Assembly: GCF_001426685.1 (NCBI RefSeq)
Contig: NZ_LMFB01000019.1
Span: forward strand, 41,005-105,004
Direction of reading: 5' to 3'
Length of the DNA stretch: 64,000 bases
Origin: Rhizobium sp. Root483D2
Lineage (GTDB): Bacteria > Pseudomonadota > Alphaproteobacteria > Rhizobiales > Rhizobiaceae
The translations under genes were made by a program, and so were the position numbers. Each line of letters begins with the position of its first letter. The first letter of the stretch is position 1. The notes under the pieces were generated by a model. It searched no databases, was not told the DNA's origin, and was given only the letters and a program-made list of their open reading frames with translations. Positions 16,955 to 25,841 of this stretch are shown piece by piece.

Positions 16955-18038
16955 GGAGGCGCCTTGAAGCGTTTGCCTGCGCCTCTCTAATAAGGCCCGA
17001 ATACATTTTCTCCTTGCCCGGATACCAGGGCATCGTTCCAATGGAGCCGAAGCCGGCGATCGTTTCCATATGCGCGACCATACGGGCGCGCATGCGCTCG
17101 TCTGGAAGCGGACCGGTCATCGCCTGCACGTTGTCGCTCATATGATCCGGGTTTGATGTTCCGCACAGCACGCTCGTGACAGCAGGATGCGCCATGACCC
17201 ACTTCAAGAAGAACTGCGCCCAGCTCGTCGCGCCAAATTCCTGCGCAAAACCCGGAAGAGGCTGGCCTTCAACAACTTTCATGAGCCGCGCCTTTTCGAG
17301 CGGCAGATTGATAAGCACGCCGACGCCCTTATCGGCAGCCAATGGCAGCAGGCGCCGCTCGGCGTCGCGGCTGAAGATCGAGTAATTCGTCTGGATGAAA
17401 TCGACATCGTCGCGTTGCACGATGGCCGCGAGTTGATCCTGAGCGGAGGTCTCATGATGCGTCACGCCGACATGGCGGATCAATCCTTCCTTTTTCCATG
17501 CCTTCATCAGCGGGATCACGACCGGCGCATTGGTAATGCTGTGGCATTGCATGAGATCGATCATGCCCCGCCAAGTGCGCAGCCGCGATTGCCGGAAGCT
17601 CTCCTGCGCATGGCTTTCATCGCCGAGATATTCTCCCGTCGACCACACCTTGTTGGCGAGGAATAGCGCGTCTGAGCCCGGAAATTCACCCATGAACTGG
17701 CCGACGCTCACTTCTGCCGAACCATAGAGAGGCGATGTGTCGACGACGCGACCGCCGGCCGCGACATATCTTTCGAAAACCTGCCGGAGGCTATCGCGAG
17801 CATCGCCGGGCCTCAGATCGAATGTCAGAAACGTACCAAGGCCAAGTGCCGTCACCGTTTCACCGGTGCGCGGCAAAATGCGGGTCAGGATATCGGGCTT
17901 GGGGGCGGATTTTGGCAAAGCTGAATTTGCGCCCTGCGTCTGCGCCACGGCGGTGGCAGGACCGGCGAGGGCCAGGCCGGTTGCTGCTGCACTCACCGTT
18001 CCGAGGAACTTGCGTCTGTTGATCTTCGACTGGTCCAT
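16950..18038 (-). CDS. aldo/keto reductase with Tat signal
   Basis: The ATG at 18038 has AGGAGA upstream and gives 362 residues; ten extra codons are open before it. The N-terminus has a twin-arginine signal (NRRKFLGTVSAAATG, then ALAGPATAVAQ), so the enzyme is probably exported folded with its cofactor. The rest is a TIM-barrel aldo/keto reductase: DTSPLYGSAE with the catalytic Asp and Tyr, ANKVWSTG with the Lys, and a His in MQCHSITN. Tat-exported members of this family are known in proteobacteria, but their substrates are mostly unknown. It is separated by 26 bases from the MBL-fold gene upstream and forms an operon with it. Confidence 0.87.
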   Translation of the reverse strand: MDQSKINRRKFLGTVSAAATGLALAGPATAVAQTQGANSALPKSAPKPDILTRILPRTGETVTALGLGTFLTFDLRPGDARDSLRQVFERYVAAGGRVVDTSPLYGSAEVSVGQFMGEFPGSDALFLANKVWSTGEYLGDESHAQESFRQSRLRTWRGMIDLMQCHSITNAPVVIPLMKAWKKEGLIRHVGVTHHETSAQDQLAAIVQRDDVDFIQTNYSIFSRDAERRLLPLAADKGVGVLINLPLEKARLMKVVEGQPLPGFAQEFGATSWAQFFLKWVMAHPAVTSVLCGTSNPDHMSDNVQAMTGPLPDERMRARMVAHMETIAGFGSIGTMPWYPGKEKMYSGLIREAQANASRRLQ

Positions 18039-18064
18039 GGGAGATCTCCTGTGTGAGCTTACTG

Positions 18065-19057
18065 TCAAAACTGCCAGTTGGCAGGCACCCAGGCGTAACC
18101 GCCATCGGTCTTGAGCATTCGGCCAAGGCCGGGAAACGGATAGTGGAAACCGAGCACCGGAATCTGATCGGCGGCCGCCCTGTCGAAAATGCGCCGGCGA
18201 GAGGCAAGTGCGGTCTCCTTGTCGCGGTCGGGCCCCGGAAGCCAGGACCTGTCCACGTTGACAACAGGGTGGTAGGCAAGGTCGCCGGTCAGCATCAACT
18301 GATCATTTCCCGAATGCACGAGGAACGTCGCCATACCGGGCGTATGCCCTGAGGCGACAATTGTCGTCAGTCCTGGCAGGATTTCGGCGCCGGCCTCATA
18401 CAGTTCAACGTCGCTTGTAACCGGCTGCAGGCTGCTCTTGATGGCTGCAGCAAAGCGCAGGCGGAATTCTTCCGGGACCGGCATGTAAGATAGGTCAGGA
18501 TCCGTGAGGACGAAGAAATCCCAGTCGGCCTTCGGCAGGAAAACGGTGGCGCGGGGAAAAGCCCTGCCACCGTCAGCAGCCCTGAGATTACCAACGTGGT
18601 CTGGATGAGTGTGCGAAATGACAATTGCGTCGATATCGGCTGCGCTGAGCCCGATCGCAGCCAGGTTCTCAAAAAGTCGGCCACCATTTGGACCCATCGT
18701 GCCACCGGCCCCGGCTTCGATGAGGATGCGCCGGCCGCCTGTTTCGATCAGGAGGGTGTTCAAGTTGAGTGCCAGGTGGTCGGTTGGAAGAAATGCGCGC
18801 CGCAGAACCTCCTGTAGCTCTGCCTCTGTAGCGTCGCTTGCATAGACCCGTGGCGGACCGCCAATCATACCGTCGCTCAAAACCGTTGCGCTGATTTCGC
18901 CAACGCGAAAGCGATAGTGACCGGCATTGCCGCTAAGAGAGGATTTTGTCTGTGCTTTTGCAATGCCGTTGCCGCTCACGCCTGGCAAGAGCATGCTCGA
19001 GGCGCCGGCGACGGCAGAGAGCATCACGGCCCGTCTCTTGATGGTGAACGCGTTCAT
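18065..19057 (-). CDS. metallo-beta-lactamase-fold hydrolase with Tat-like signal
   Basis: I chose the second of two adjacent ATGs (19057; 330 residues), placed about 6 bases after AAAGGA. The N-terminus MNAFTIKRRAVMLSAVAG looks like a Tat signal and ends near AKAQ. The zinc motif HxHxDH is clear in VISHTHPDHVGNL, with later ligands in ASGHTPGMATF and LTGDLAYHP. The subgroup resembles quorum-quenching lactonases and MBL-fold aryl hydrolases. The gene is divergent from a LysR regulator and is followed by the Tat-exported aldo/keto reductase, which suggests a two-enzyme periplasmic detoxification unit; this is inference. Confidence 0.85.
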   Translation of the reverse strand: MNAFTIKRRAVMLSAVAGASSMLLPGVSGNGIAKAQTKSSLSGNAGHYRFRVGEISATVLSDGMIGGPPRVYASDATEAELQEVLRRAFLPTDHLALNLNTLLIETGGRRILIEAGAGGTMGPNGGRLFENLAAIGLSAADIDAIVISHTHPDHVGNLRAADGGRAFPRATVFLPKADWDFFVLTDPDLSYMPVPEEFRLRFAAAIKSSLQPVTSDVELYEAGAEILPGLTTIVASGHTPGMATFLVHSGNDQLMLTGDLAYHPVVNVDRSWLPGPDRDKETALASRRRIFDRAAADQIPVLGFHYPFPGLGRMLKTDGGYAWVPANWQF

Positions 19058-19181
19058 CATGGTTCCTTTCAAAATCAATGAGACGCCGAGGCGTATCAGG
19101 ACATCTCGAAAGACCATGACATCCACGCGCTGCGCTGATAAGTGATGTAAAATAGATCGGCTTGATAAGGTGAGCTTCGCA

Positions 19182-20087
19182 ATGAGTGCGTTACGTCTCG
19201 ATAGTTTTGATGTTTTTGCCGCTATTGTCCGCTGCGGTGGTTTCCGCGCTGCGGCGCTGGAACGTGGCGTGTCTTCGTCGGCATTGAGTCAGACCATCAA
19301 CGCGCTGGAAGAGACACTTGGTATTCGGTTGCTCAATCGGACCACCAGAAGTGTCTTTCCAACTGAAGCGGGGCAACGTCTGCTGGACCGCCTTAATCCG
19401 GCCTTGACGGACATCAGGCTTGCCATCGCCGAGGTCGATGAGTTGAGGGATACGCCTTCGGGAACCTTGCGGATCAACGCGCCTGCCCCTGCCGTTGATC
19501 ATCTTCTGTGTCGCCTCGTCTTCGAGTTCATGGAAACATATCGCGAGGTAAAAATAGAAATCATCAGCGACGCTGCAGTGATCGACATCGTCGAACAGGG
19601 ATTCGATGCTGGCGTGAGGTTCGGCAAGCAGTTGGCCCAGGACATGATTGCAGTCCCGTTAGGGCCATCGCTCAGATATGCGATCGTTGCCTCTCCGGAT
19701 TACATCGAACGGCGAGGGCGGCCCGAAACGCCGCACGATCTCGTCAATCATGATTGCATAAGGCGACGGTTCCCTGGCGGCACGTTGGTGACATGGCGGT
19801 TCACCAATGCAAGCGAAGAGCTCGATGTCACGCCGGACGGACGGCTGACACTCAGTTCGGCGCATAATGAGCTTCAGGCAGCATTGGCCGGCAAAGGCAT
19901 CGCGCACGTTCTGGACGACTACGCGAAACCTTATGTTGAAAGCGGTCATTTGGTTGAACTCCTCATCGACTGGAGCCCTTCCTTGCCAAGCTGGTTTTTG
20001 TATTACCCCAACCGCCGTCTTCCGAGCGCGGCCATGCGCGCATTTCTGGACTACATCAGAGGCTATAAATGGGACACCGGCACATAA
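19182..20087 (+). CDS. LysR-family transcriptional regulator
   Basis: From the ATG at 19182 (AAGGTGA about 8 bases upstream) the protein has 301 residues; a GTG at 19170 would add four. The N-terminal helix-turn-helix is read in FAAIVRCGGFRAAALERGVS and SSALSQTINALEETLG, with the conserved LLNRTTRSV that follows. The effector domain starts near residue 90 (GTLRINAPAPAVDHLL). It belongs to the AaeR/DmlR-like group that often regulates a divergent redox enzyme. It is divergent from the MBL-fold/aldo-keto reductase pair and likely controls it. Confidence 0.92.
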   Translation: MSALRLDSFDVFAAIVRCGGFRAAALERGVSSSALSQTINALEETLGIRLLNRTTRSVFPTEAGQRLLDRLNPALTDIRLAIAEVDELRDTPSGTLRINAPAPAVDHLLCRLVFEFMETYREVKIEIISDAAVIDIVEQGFDAGVRFGKQLAQDMIAVPLGPSLRYAIVASPDYIERRGRPETPHDLVNHDCIRRRFPGGTLVTWRFTNASEELDVTPDGRLTLSSAHNELQAALAGKGIAHVLDDYAKPYVESGHLVELLIDWSPSLPSWFLYYPNRRLPSAAMRAFLDYIRGYKWDTGT

Positions 20088-20181
20088 CCGACCGGCCCGG
20101 CGAGCACACCGATTTTGAACAGCAAACGACGGTGTACGGTCATGTGGTGTCTCTTCTGGTACGATTTCCGCTGTTGACGGC

Positions 20182-20679
20182 TTATTGGACGCGTTCCCAT
20201 TCGATGACGATCTTTGTGCCTTCCGGACGTTGAAAGCTCTCATGCATGCGATCGCCGACAACGGTCAGAGTGAGTTCCTGTGTCGTCCGTGTTCCGCCGA
20301 CCCAGTTCGGAAACGTTGAAGCCTCCACGCGGTTACCGCTGAATGCACCGTTTTCATCGACCGTATAGGTGCCGAAGAAACCAATATTGCGCGCCATCGC
20401 ATCGCGATTTTCCGTATCGGTACCGCCGCCTCGGGCATTTGATGTGAAGCGAGGCGTATCGGCGTCCGTCAGCACTTCGACGAAATGCATGTCCGGTGTG
20501 AACACGAGCAGTCCGAGTGGGCGCTGCCCGTAAGCCGGGGTATTTGCGCCCTCCGGGTCGATCTGCGCCGAGATCATGCGCCAGGTTCCAACGATCTGAT
20601 TGACTTGAGCCGTCTGCGCGGCGGCGGCGACCGGAGACAAGGCGATGAACGCGCAGAGAAGCGCTGATCGAAGTTTCAT
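20182..20679 (-). CDS. lipocalin-like domain protein, secreted
   Basis: The start at 20679 gives 165 residues with a standard signal peptide (MKLRSALLCAFIALSPVAA, cleavage before QTAQ). The mature part has the lipocalin-like pattern of the family often found beside SDR genes: IVGTWRMISAQIDPEG, PLGLLVFTPDMHFVEVL and a final strand ending VIEWERVQ. It may bind a small hydrophobic compound or have an envelope role. It lies 55 bases after the SDR gene on the same strand and is probably co-transcribed with it. Confidence 0.82.
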   Translation of the reverse strand: MKLRSALLCAFIALSPVAAAAQTAQVNQIVGTWRMISAQIDPEGANTPAYGQRPLGLLVFTPDMHFVEVLTDADTPRFTSNARGGGTDTENRDAMARNIGFFGTYTVDENGAFSGNRVEASTFPNWVGGTRTTQELTLTVVGDRMHESFQRPEGTKIVIEWERVQ

Positions 20680-20734
20680 GAGGAATTCCTTTGCGATAAC
20701 GTTGTTGGGTGCGAGCAAGCTTGATCTCCAAGCA

Positions 20735-21565
20735 TCAAAGGTCCTGCCGGTCAGCGGAGTGTGCAATCTGCTGTTGCCCTTTGATTGCCTCCAGACGTGC
20801 GGCGAGTGCTGTCGAAATGGACGCGTAGGCGGTGCTCCCAAGCGCGAGACGCAAGCCGGGTCTGGCGCTGTCGGCGGCCGAGATGATCGCCGTGACTGTT
20901 CGAGCGGCGTCACCCTTCACGACGAAGCTGCCGTCGCTGATTGCTCGCCGCACGGCGCCCGCTGGGGTGTTCTCGTAGATGTCCATAGGGGCGGCGCGCA
21001 CGAGACCGGCACCGAAATTCGTTCCCGTCGGGCCTGGTTCGACAATGATAAAATCTATGCCGAGAGGCGCAACTTCCTGTGCGACCGACTCCACAAACCC
21101 TTCAATGCCCCATTTGATCGCATGATAGAGGCTGAAACAGGGATAGGCGATCTGACCCCCTTCCGACGAAATCTGGATGATGCGTCCACCGCCCTGTTGG
21201 CGAAGCCACGGCAACGCCGCCCGGATGATTTGTATCGAGCCTGTCAGGTTCGTCGCGATTTGTTGATCGATCTGATCGTTGGTCAGTTCTTCCGCTGCGC
21301 CGAACAAGCCATATCCCGCGTTGCTGACGACAACATCAATCTGTCCCATCTCCTCGAACGCCCTGTCGATCGCTTTTTGGATGCTGGCAACGTCGGCCAG
21401 ATCCAGGAGCGAGGCACAAAAGTTTCCGCCGTAGCGTTGCTCAAGATCCAACTGCATATCTTTTTTGCGTACCGTGCCGACGACCCTGTCGCCGCGGGCG
21501 AGGAGCTGTTGTGTCATCTCTTGACCTAAGCCAGAGGACACGCCGGTGATTAGCCAGGTCTTCAT
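20735..21565 (-). CDS. short-chain dehydrogenase/reductase
   Basis: The ATG at 21565 (276 residues, MKTWLITGVSSGLG) has AAAGGG about 9 bases upstream; ATGs at 21571 and 21583 are alternatives. The NAD(P) motif TGVSSGLG, the structural NAG in VVSNAGYG, the catalytic Ser in IQISSEGG and YHAIK (YxxxK) are all present, so the enzyme should be active. It belongs to the classical SDRs that use a wide range of alcohols and ketones. It is divergent from a LysR regulator (21666) and is followed by a lipocalin-like gene. Confidence 0.9.
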   Translation of the reverse strand: MKTWLITGVSSGLGQEMTQQLLARGDRVVGTVRKKDMQLDLEQRYGGNFCASLLDLADVASIQKAIDRAFEEMGQIDVVVSNAGYGLFGAAEELTNDQIDQQIATNLTGSIQIIRAALPWLRQQGGGRIIQISSEGGQIAYPCFSLYHAIKWGIEGFVESVAQEVAPLGIDFIIVEPGPTGTNFGAGLVRAAPMDIYENTPAGAVRRAISDGSFVVKGDAARTVTAIISAADSARPGLRLALGSTAYASISTALAARLEAIKGQQQIAHSADRQDL

Positions 21566-21665
21566 CGTCATAAACCCTTTCATAAGAACTCAGTTTAATG
21601 TAGCGAAGACCAATTGGTGCAATAAGACATCCAATTCAGGATGACCAAGTGCAAAGAATTCACGA

Positions 21666-22604
21666 ATGGTTCGGCCAACCCTAAACGACCTTGCGTCATT
21701 CGCTGCGGTGGCCAACCATCGCAATTTTCGCATCGCCGCAGAGACACTCGGCATCTCGCGGTCGGCTCTGAGCCATGCCATCATCGCTCTCGAGAGCAAG
21801 CTCGGTATCCGGCTTTTCAATCGCACCACGCGCAGCGTGTCCCTCACGCAGGCGGGGGCGCAGTTGCTCGCGCGTCTTGACCCCGTTCTTCAGGATCTGG
21901 ATGCGGCGCTCGACACGCTCGCCGAAAGCCGCGGAACGCCCAGCGGAATTTTGCGGATCAACGCCAACAAGAGCGGCGCGCGCATTCTTCTTCGCAGCGT
22001 CATTCCTCATTTTCTCGATAGCCACCCGGAAGTCGAAATCGATCTCGTTTCGGAAGGGCGCCTCGTCGACATCGTCGATCAGGGATTTGACGCCGGAGTA
22101 CGGCTGGCCGAAGCCGTGCCGCAGGACATGGTTGCCGTGACGTTCGGCGGCACCGTCCGTTTCATAACAGTTGCCGCGCCGCGTTATCTCAAGGACAGGG
22201 TGCCCCCTGGCACGCCGGATGACCTCCAGGCCCACGCCTGTATCCGGCAGCGCCTGCCCAGCGGAAAGCGGTATCGGTGGGAGTTTTCGAGACGAGGGGC
22301 GGAGGTTGCGATCGACGTTCCAGGTAAGCTCACATTGGACGACAACGACCTTCTCGTTCAAGCTGCAGTGGACGGCCAAGGCATTGCCTACGTTCCGGAT
22401 AGCTTTGCACATCCGTTCCTGGCCTCGGGGCAACTTGTCACGCTCCTGGACGAGTGGTGTCCGCCAGTCCCCGGCTTGGTCCTCTATTACCCTCGCAACC
22501 GCCATGTCCCGGCAACATTGCGGGCGTTCATCGATACCATGAAGGTCATCTTCCAAGATGAGGACAACAGGAAGCAACACCGCCATTCAACGCGTAGCGA
22601 ATGA
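21666..22604 (+). CDS. LysR-family transcriptional regulator
   Basis: A 312-residue protein with the helix-turn-helix in FAAVANHRNFRIAAETLGIS and RSALSHAIIALESKLG, then LFNRTTRSVSLT. The effector domain follows from about residue 92 (GILRINANKSGARILL). It closely resembles the LysR at 19182-20087 (shared motifs RLxNRTTRSV, GxLRIN and a long common C-terminal pattern ending in YYP and RAF), so the two are likely paralogues. It is divergent from the SDR gene and probably regulates it. Confidence 0.92.
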   Translation: MVRPTLNDLASFAAVANHRNFRIAAETLGISRSALSHAIIALESKLGIRLFNRTTRSVSLTQAGAQLLARLDPVLQDLDAALDTLAESRGTPSGILRINANKSGARILLRSVIPHFLDSHPEVEIDLVSEGRLVDIVDQGFDAGVRLAEAVPQDMVAVTFGGTVRFITVAAPRYLKDRVPPGTPDDLQAHACIRQRLPSGKRYRWEFSRRGAEVAIDVPGKLTLDDNDLLVQAAVDGQGIAYVPDSFAHPFLASGQLVTLLDEWCPPVPGLVLYYPRNRHVPATLRAFIDTMKVIFQDEDNRKQHRHSTRSE

Positions 22605-22625
22605 ATGGCGTTATCGTCAGGGAGG

Positions 22626-23228
22626 TCATGTCACCTCATGGACGGTGCGCCTTGGAGCACGGCGGCTAACACGATAGACTGCCGCAGGCGGGACGTTTGC
22701 AAGTGTGCGCCCCACATAAGTGGCTTTAAGGCCCAATCGGTCGAGTAATGGTCTTGGTATCGGACATCTTGGGCCATACGTAAACTGATAAAAGGCGCCG
22801 TTCTGGCGCAGGTGCGAGAACGCACCATCAAGTATGGCAATAACCTTTCGCGCCGGCATCGAAAGAAGCGGGAGCCCACTCACGACTGCGCCCACTGGAG
22901 TGTGCGGTTGGAGCGCCAGTGTGATTAAATGCGCGGCGTCCATCTGAATGGTTCTGGCCTTGGGAAACCGAACTTCGAGCTGCACCGCAAAGTCTGAACC
23001 GTATTCGACCAGTACAAGGTTTTCTTCTGCGACGCCCCTGCCGAGCAGAGCCGTCGTGAACACTCCGGTTCCGGGCCCCAGTTCAATAACCGTCCCGGTT
23101 TCTTGCGAAATCTCCGTTGTCATTAAAGCTGAAAGCGCTCGGCCAGACGGCGTGATGGACGCGACCTGTAACGGCGCAGAAAGCCAGGCTCGAAAAAACA
23201 AAGAGGCTTCGGCGATCCTGCTTGTCAT
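22626..23228 (-). CDS. class I SAM-dependent methyltransferase, PmtA-like
   Basis: A 200-residue protein. The SAM motif I is TVIELGPGTGVFTTALL, followed by an acidic residue in LVLVEYGSDF and a motif near IQMDAAHL. The N-terminus (LFFRAWLSAPLQVASITPSG) matches the opening of rhizobial phospholipid N-methyltransferases (PmtA) and related small enzymes, which use phosphatidylethanolamine at the inner membrane face. A role in lipid methylation is therefore plausible but not proven. Its ATG shares one base with the stop of a short DedA-like reading frame (TGATG), so translation is coupled to that remnant. Confidence 0.75.
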   Translation of the reverse strand: MTSRIAEASLFFRAWLSAPLQVASITPSGRALSALMTTEISQETGTVIELGPGTGVFTTALLGRGVAEENLVLVEYGSDFAVQLEVRFPKARTIQMDAAHLITLALQPHTPVGAVVSGLPLLSMPARKVIAILDGAFSHLRQNGAFYQFTYGPRCPIPRPLLDRLGLKATYVGRTLANVPPAAVYRVSRRAPRRTVHEVT

Positions 23229-23338
23229 CACTTGTTACTCGCGATGGCGGGTATAAAACGCTCCGCCAGTCCCATCGCCATCAAACCAAATAGGCCATAG
23301 AGCCCAATCCATTCTACGAGGGTGCCAAGAGGATCCAT
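23228..23338 (-). pseudogene. truncated DedA-family membrane protein remnant
   Basis: A 36-codon frame starting MDPLGTLVEWIGLYGLFGLM and continuing AMGLAERFIPAI matches my memory of the first 30 residues of DedA-family (SNARE-associated) membrane proteins, then ends after ASNK. A full DedA protein has about 200 residues, so nearly all is missing. The stop joins the methyltransferase start as TGATG. Either a deletion removed the DedA body and left a leader, or the short peptide now only serves translational coupling. Confidence 0.6.
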
Positions 23339-23339
23339 G

Positions 23340-24320
23340 TCAGAGATCCCCGCTTGTTGCCGCACCGAGATGAGCGACCGCCGGGGGCGGAACCTGTCTG
23401 TCGAAGGCAACGCCGGTCAATTGTTCGGACGCCTGCCACAGACGGTGCGCGACATGCGTTTCCAATGCTTGGGCGGGGATTTGCGATATCGCGGGATATC
23501 CTCTCGTCTCGCCGAATTTATGGGGGCCGTAATAGGCGCCACAGCGTGCCGCAGTTGACGTGGCTGCGAAAAGGGTGGGCAGTGCGCCTTGCGCCGCCGG
23601 CTGAAACAGGAACCACAGCAACGATCTGATGCGGCCTTGGGCGCTCACCCGTCCCGGCCCGTTGTGAAGCAGGTCGGTGCGTGAGATGCCGGGGTGTGCT
23701 GCGATGCTCGTGATGCCCCAGCCGGCCGACTTGCTGCGACGCTGAAGCTCGAGCGCGAACATCAAACATGCCAGTTTCGACTGGCTATAAACGGGCATGG
23801 GCTTGTAGTCATGCTCCGCTTGCAAATCGCTGAAGTTGATTGCGGCATTGCCGCCGCGCACGGCCACGCTCGACAGAGTCACTAGCCTGGGCGTTTCGCC
23901 GCGCATCAGCAGTGGAAGAAGCTGCGCGGTGAGCGCAAAATGGCCGAGATAGTTGGTGCCGAACTGCAATTCAAAGCCGTCGACGGTTGTCTTGCGGGTT
24001 GGAGGCATCATTACACCGGCATTGTTGATGAGAACATCTATATGATCTCGTTCACCCTTTAACCGCTGGCTGAAAGCCGCAATCGACCCAAGGTCGCCAA
24101 GGTCGATTGCCTCGAAAGTAACGGAAGCGTTCGGCACATCCTGCCTGATCCGTCGCATCGCCTCGGCGCCTTTGGCAGGATTGCGGCCGGCGATGATGAC
24201 GTCACCGCCCGCCCGGGCCAGGGCTACGGCATCTTCGAAACCTAAGCCACCTGTGCCGGTGACCACAATCGTTCGGCCCTTCTGGGACGGCATATCCTCA
24301 AGTGTCCAGAATTTGGTCAT
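23340..24320 (-). CDS. short-chain dehydrogenase/reductase, retinol-dehydrogenase-like
   Basis: The ATG at 24320 has GAAAGGAAAG upstream and gives 326 residues; an open frame before it adds 30 unlikely codons. The length and pattern match the long SDRs annotated as retinol dehydrogenase-like or protochlorophyllide-reductase-like: TGTGGLGFE (the usual form is TGANSGLG, so one position of the nucleotide loop is changed), INNAGVMMPP, VTLSSVAVRGG and YSQSK. All catalytic residues are kept. It lies just before the DedA remnant and the methyltransferase on the same strand. Confidence 0.87.
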   Translation of the reverse strand: MTKFWTLEDMPSQKGRTIVVTGTGGLGFEDAVALARAGGDVIIAGRNPAKGAEAMRRIRQDVPNASVTFEAIDLGDLGSIAAFSQRLKGERDHIDVLINNAGVMMPPTRKTTVDGFELQFGTNYLGHFALTAQLLPLLMRGETPRLVTLSSVAVRGGNAAINFSDLQAEHDYKPMPVYSQSKLACLMFALELQRRSKSAGWGITSIAAHPGISRTDLLHNGPGRVSAQGRIRSLLWFLFQPAAQGALPTLFAATSTAARCGAYYGPHKFGETRGYPAISQIPAQALETHVAHRLWQASEQLTGVAFDRQVPPPAVAHLGAATSGDL

Positions 24321-24476
24321 TGTCTTTCCTTTCGGGAGAGAAGCAAGATTTGCAGGTCCGCCGAAGATGCCAATTTGCGGGGCATTTTCAGCGCACTCCG
24401 GAGTCGCCATGGGGTGAAGGCGACCTTCTCAGATCGGGAATGGGGCGATGTCATCGTTTGACGCAGTTGGGCGCGG

Positions 24477-25790
24477 TCAGCGATGGCGGAGGAAAGCCGC
24501 GATGCGTTGATTTGTGATCAGGTAGACGATGCCGGTCAGAACGCTCGCCAAGGGCACGATCAACAGGCCAAGTCCGAGGCCGTTTGGAATGTTGGCTGCT
24601 GTAGCTGCATCACTGACGATGCCAACGATGAGGGGGCCGAGTGCCGGGCCGGCGAGACCGGTTCCGATCATCACGAGGCTGGTCGCTTGTGCCTGACGTC
24701 CCGGACCAGCAATCAGATGCGCAGCCCCGAAGCCCCAAGGCAACATGAACGAAAACGACAGCATTCCGGGGACGAAGAGCGCGATGGACATCCATCCGGT
24801 TGGTGCAAACAGTGCTGCCGTCGTCGTTACGCTGGCGACCAGGAAAAGAATGGCCGGGGGGCCGAGCACCTTGCCGGTGCCGGAGCGAACAGCGTAGTCA
24901 AACCAGCGTCCACCGCCCAGTGTCCCGATAATCCCCATCAGCCCTTGCAACATGCCGAAGGAAATGCCGACCTCGGTTGCGGTGAAGCCATATGTGCGGA
25001 TCAAAAACGGAATGGAAAAGGCATAAAAGGGCGCTCCTGCGAAGCCCAGGAAAACGGCACCTGTGAACAGCCAGCGGAACGGCGGAGACGATAGCAGATC
25101 AAGGCTGGTTCGCAGAAAGGGTTCGTTGCGACCGGCTGTCAGGGGAAGCGGGGGAGTAGGGCCGGTGACAAGAATGGTCAACAACCCGATCAAGACGCCG
25201 ATCGCTCCCGCGCCCATCAAAACGATGCGCCAGCCGAATACATCTGCAATCGCGCCGCCGGCCGCAAATCCCACCATCGTGCCCAGGGGGATGCCCATTG
25301 CGAAAAGACCGATGGCAAGACCGCGCCGCTCCGGCCCAATTTTGCGGACGATGAGAGCATGACCCGCCGGTACTGCGCCTGCCTCTCCGAATGCGACACC
25401 GAAGCGTGTGAGGGCCAGGAACATGAAACTCGCGGCAAAACCGCCGAGTGTCGTCATGACGCTCCAGATCAAAACGCAGGACACCAGCACCAGCCGCGGT
25501 GATCCCCGATCCGCCGCACGGGCAAGTGGCAATGATAGGAGTGCGTAACACACGGCAAATGCAAGGCCGGTGAGCAGGCCCATCTGCGTGTCGCTCAACG
25601 ATAGGTCTGCTTTGATTTTTTCCGCCAGGATGAATGGAAGTATTCGATCGATCTGCGAGAACACGTTGATGAGCAAAAGTATGATGCATATGGCAGCCAT
25701 TCGCAGGCCTTTTGCGTAGTCCCGGCTGGCGGCAGCGGGTAGGGGTCGTATCTCTGAAGGGTCTATTGACCGGGCGACAATTTCTGTCAT
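24477..25790 (-). CDS. MFS transporter, Spinster-like/ACS type
   Basis: A 437-residue protein with 12 predicted membrane segments. The N-terminal half holds the substrate-family signature VFSQIDRILPFILAEKIKAD and LSDTQMGLLTGLAFAVCYAL, found in the Spns-like and anion:cation symporter groups, plus the A motif LARAADRGSPR. It ends in RIAAFLRHR. The substrate is probably an organic anion or lipid-like compound. It is divergent from an AraC-type regulator, separated by only 51 bases. Confidence 0.85.
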   Translation of the reverse strand: MTEIVARSIDPSEIRPLPAAASRDYAKGLRMAAICIILLLINVFSQIDRILPFILAEKIKADLSLSDTQMGLLTGLAFAVCYALLSLPLARAADRGSPRLVLVSCVLIWSVMTTLGGFAASFMFLALTRFGVAFGEAGAVPAGHALIVRKIGPERRGLAIGLFAMGIPLGTMVGFAAGGAIADVFGWRIVLMGAGAIGVLIGLLTILVTGPTPPLPLTAGRNEPFLRTSLDLLSSPPFRWLFTGAVFLGFAGAPFYAFSIPFLIRTYGFTATEVGISFGMLQGLMGIIGTLGGGRWFDYAVRSGTGKVLGPPAILFLVASVTTTAALFAPTGWMSIALFVPGMLSFSFMLPWGFGAAHLIAGPGRQAQATSLVMIGTGLAGPALGPLIVGIVSDAATAANIPNGLGLGLLIVPLASVLTGIVYLITNQRIAAFLRHR

Positions 25791-25841
25791 CTTGGGGTCA
25801 CTCCTCGCTTGGTTGCACCCTTAAGCTAGATGGAGTGTCCC

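Noticed and set aside
20645-21529. 294-codon frame opposite the SDR gene
   Set aside because: The SDR on the other strand has all catalytic motifs; this frame has none.
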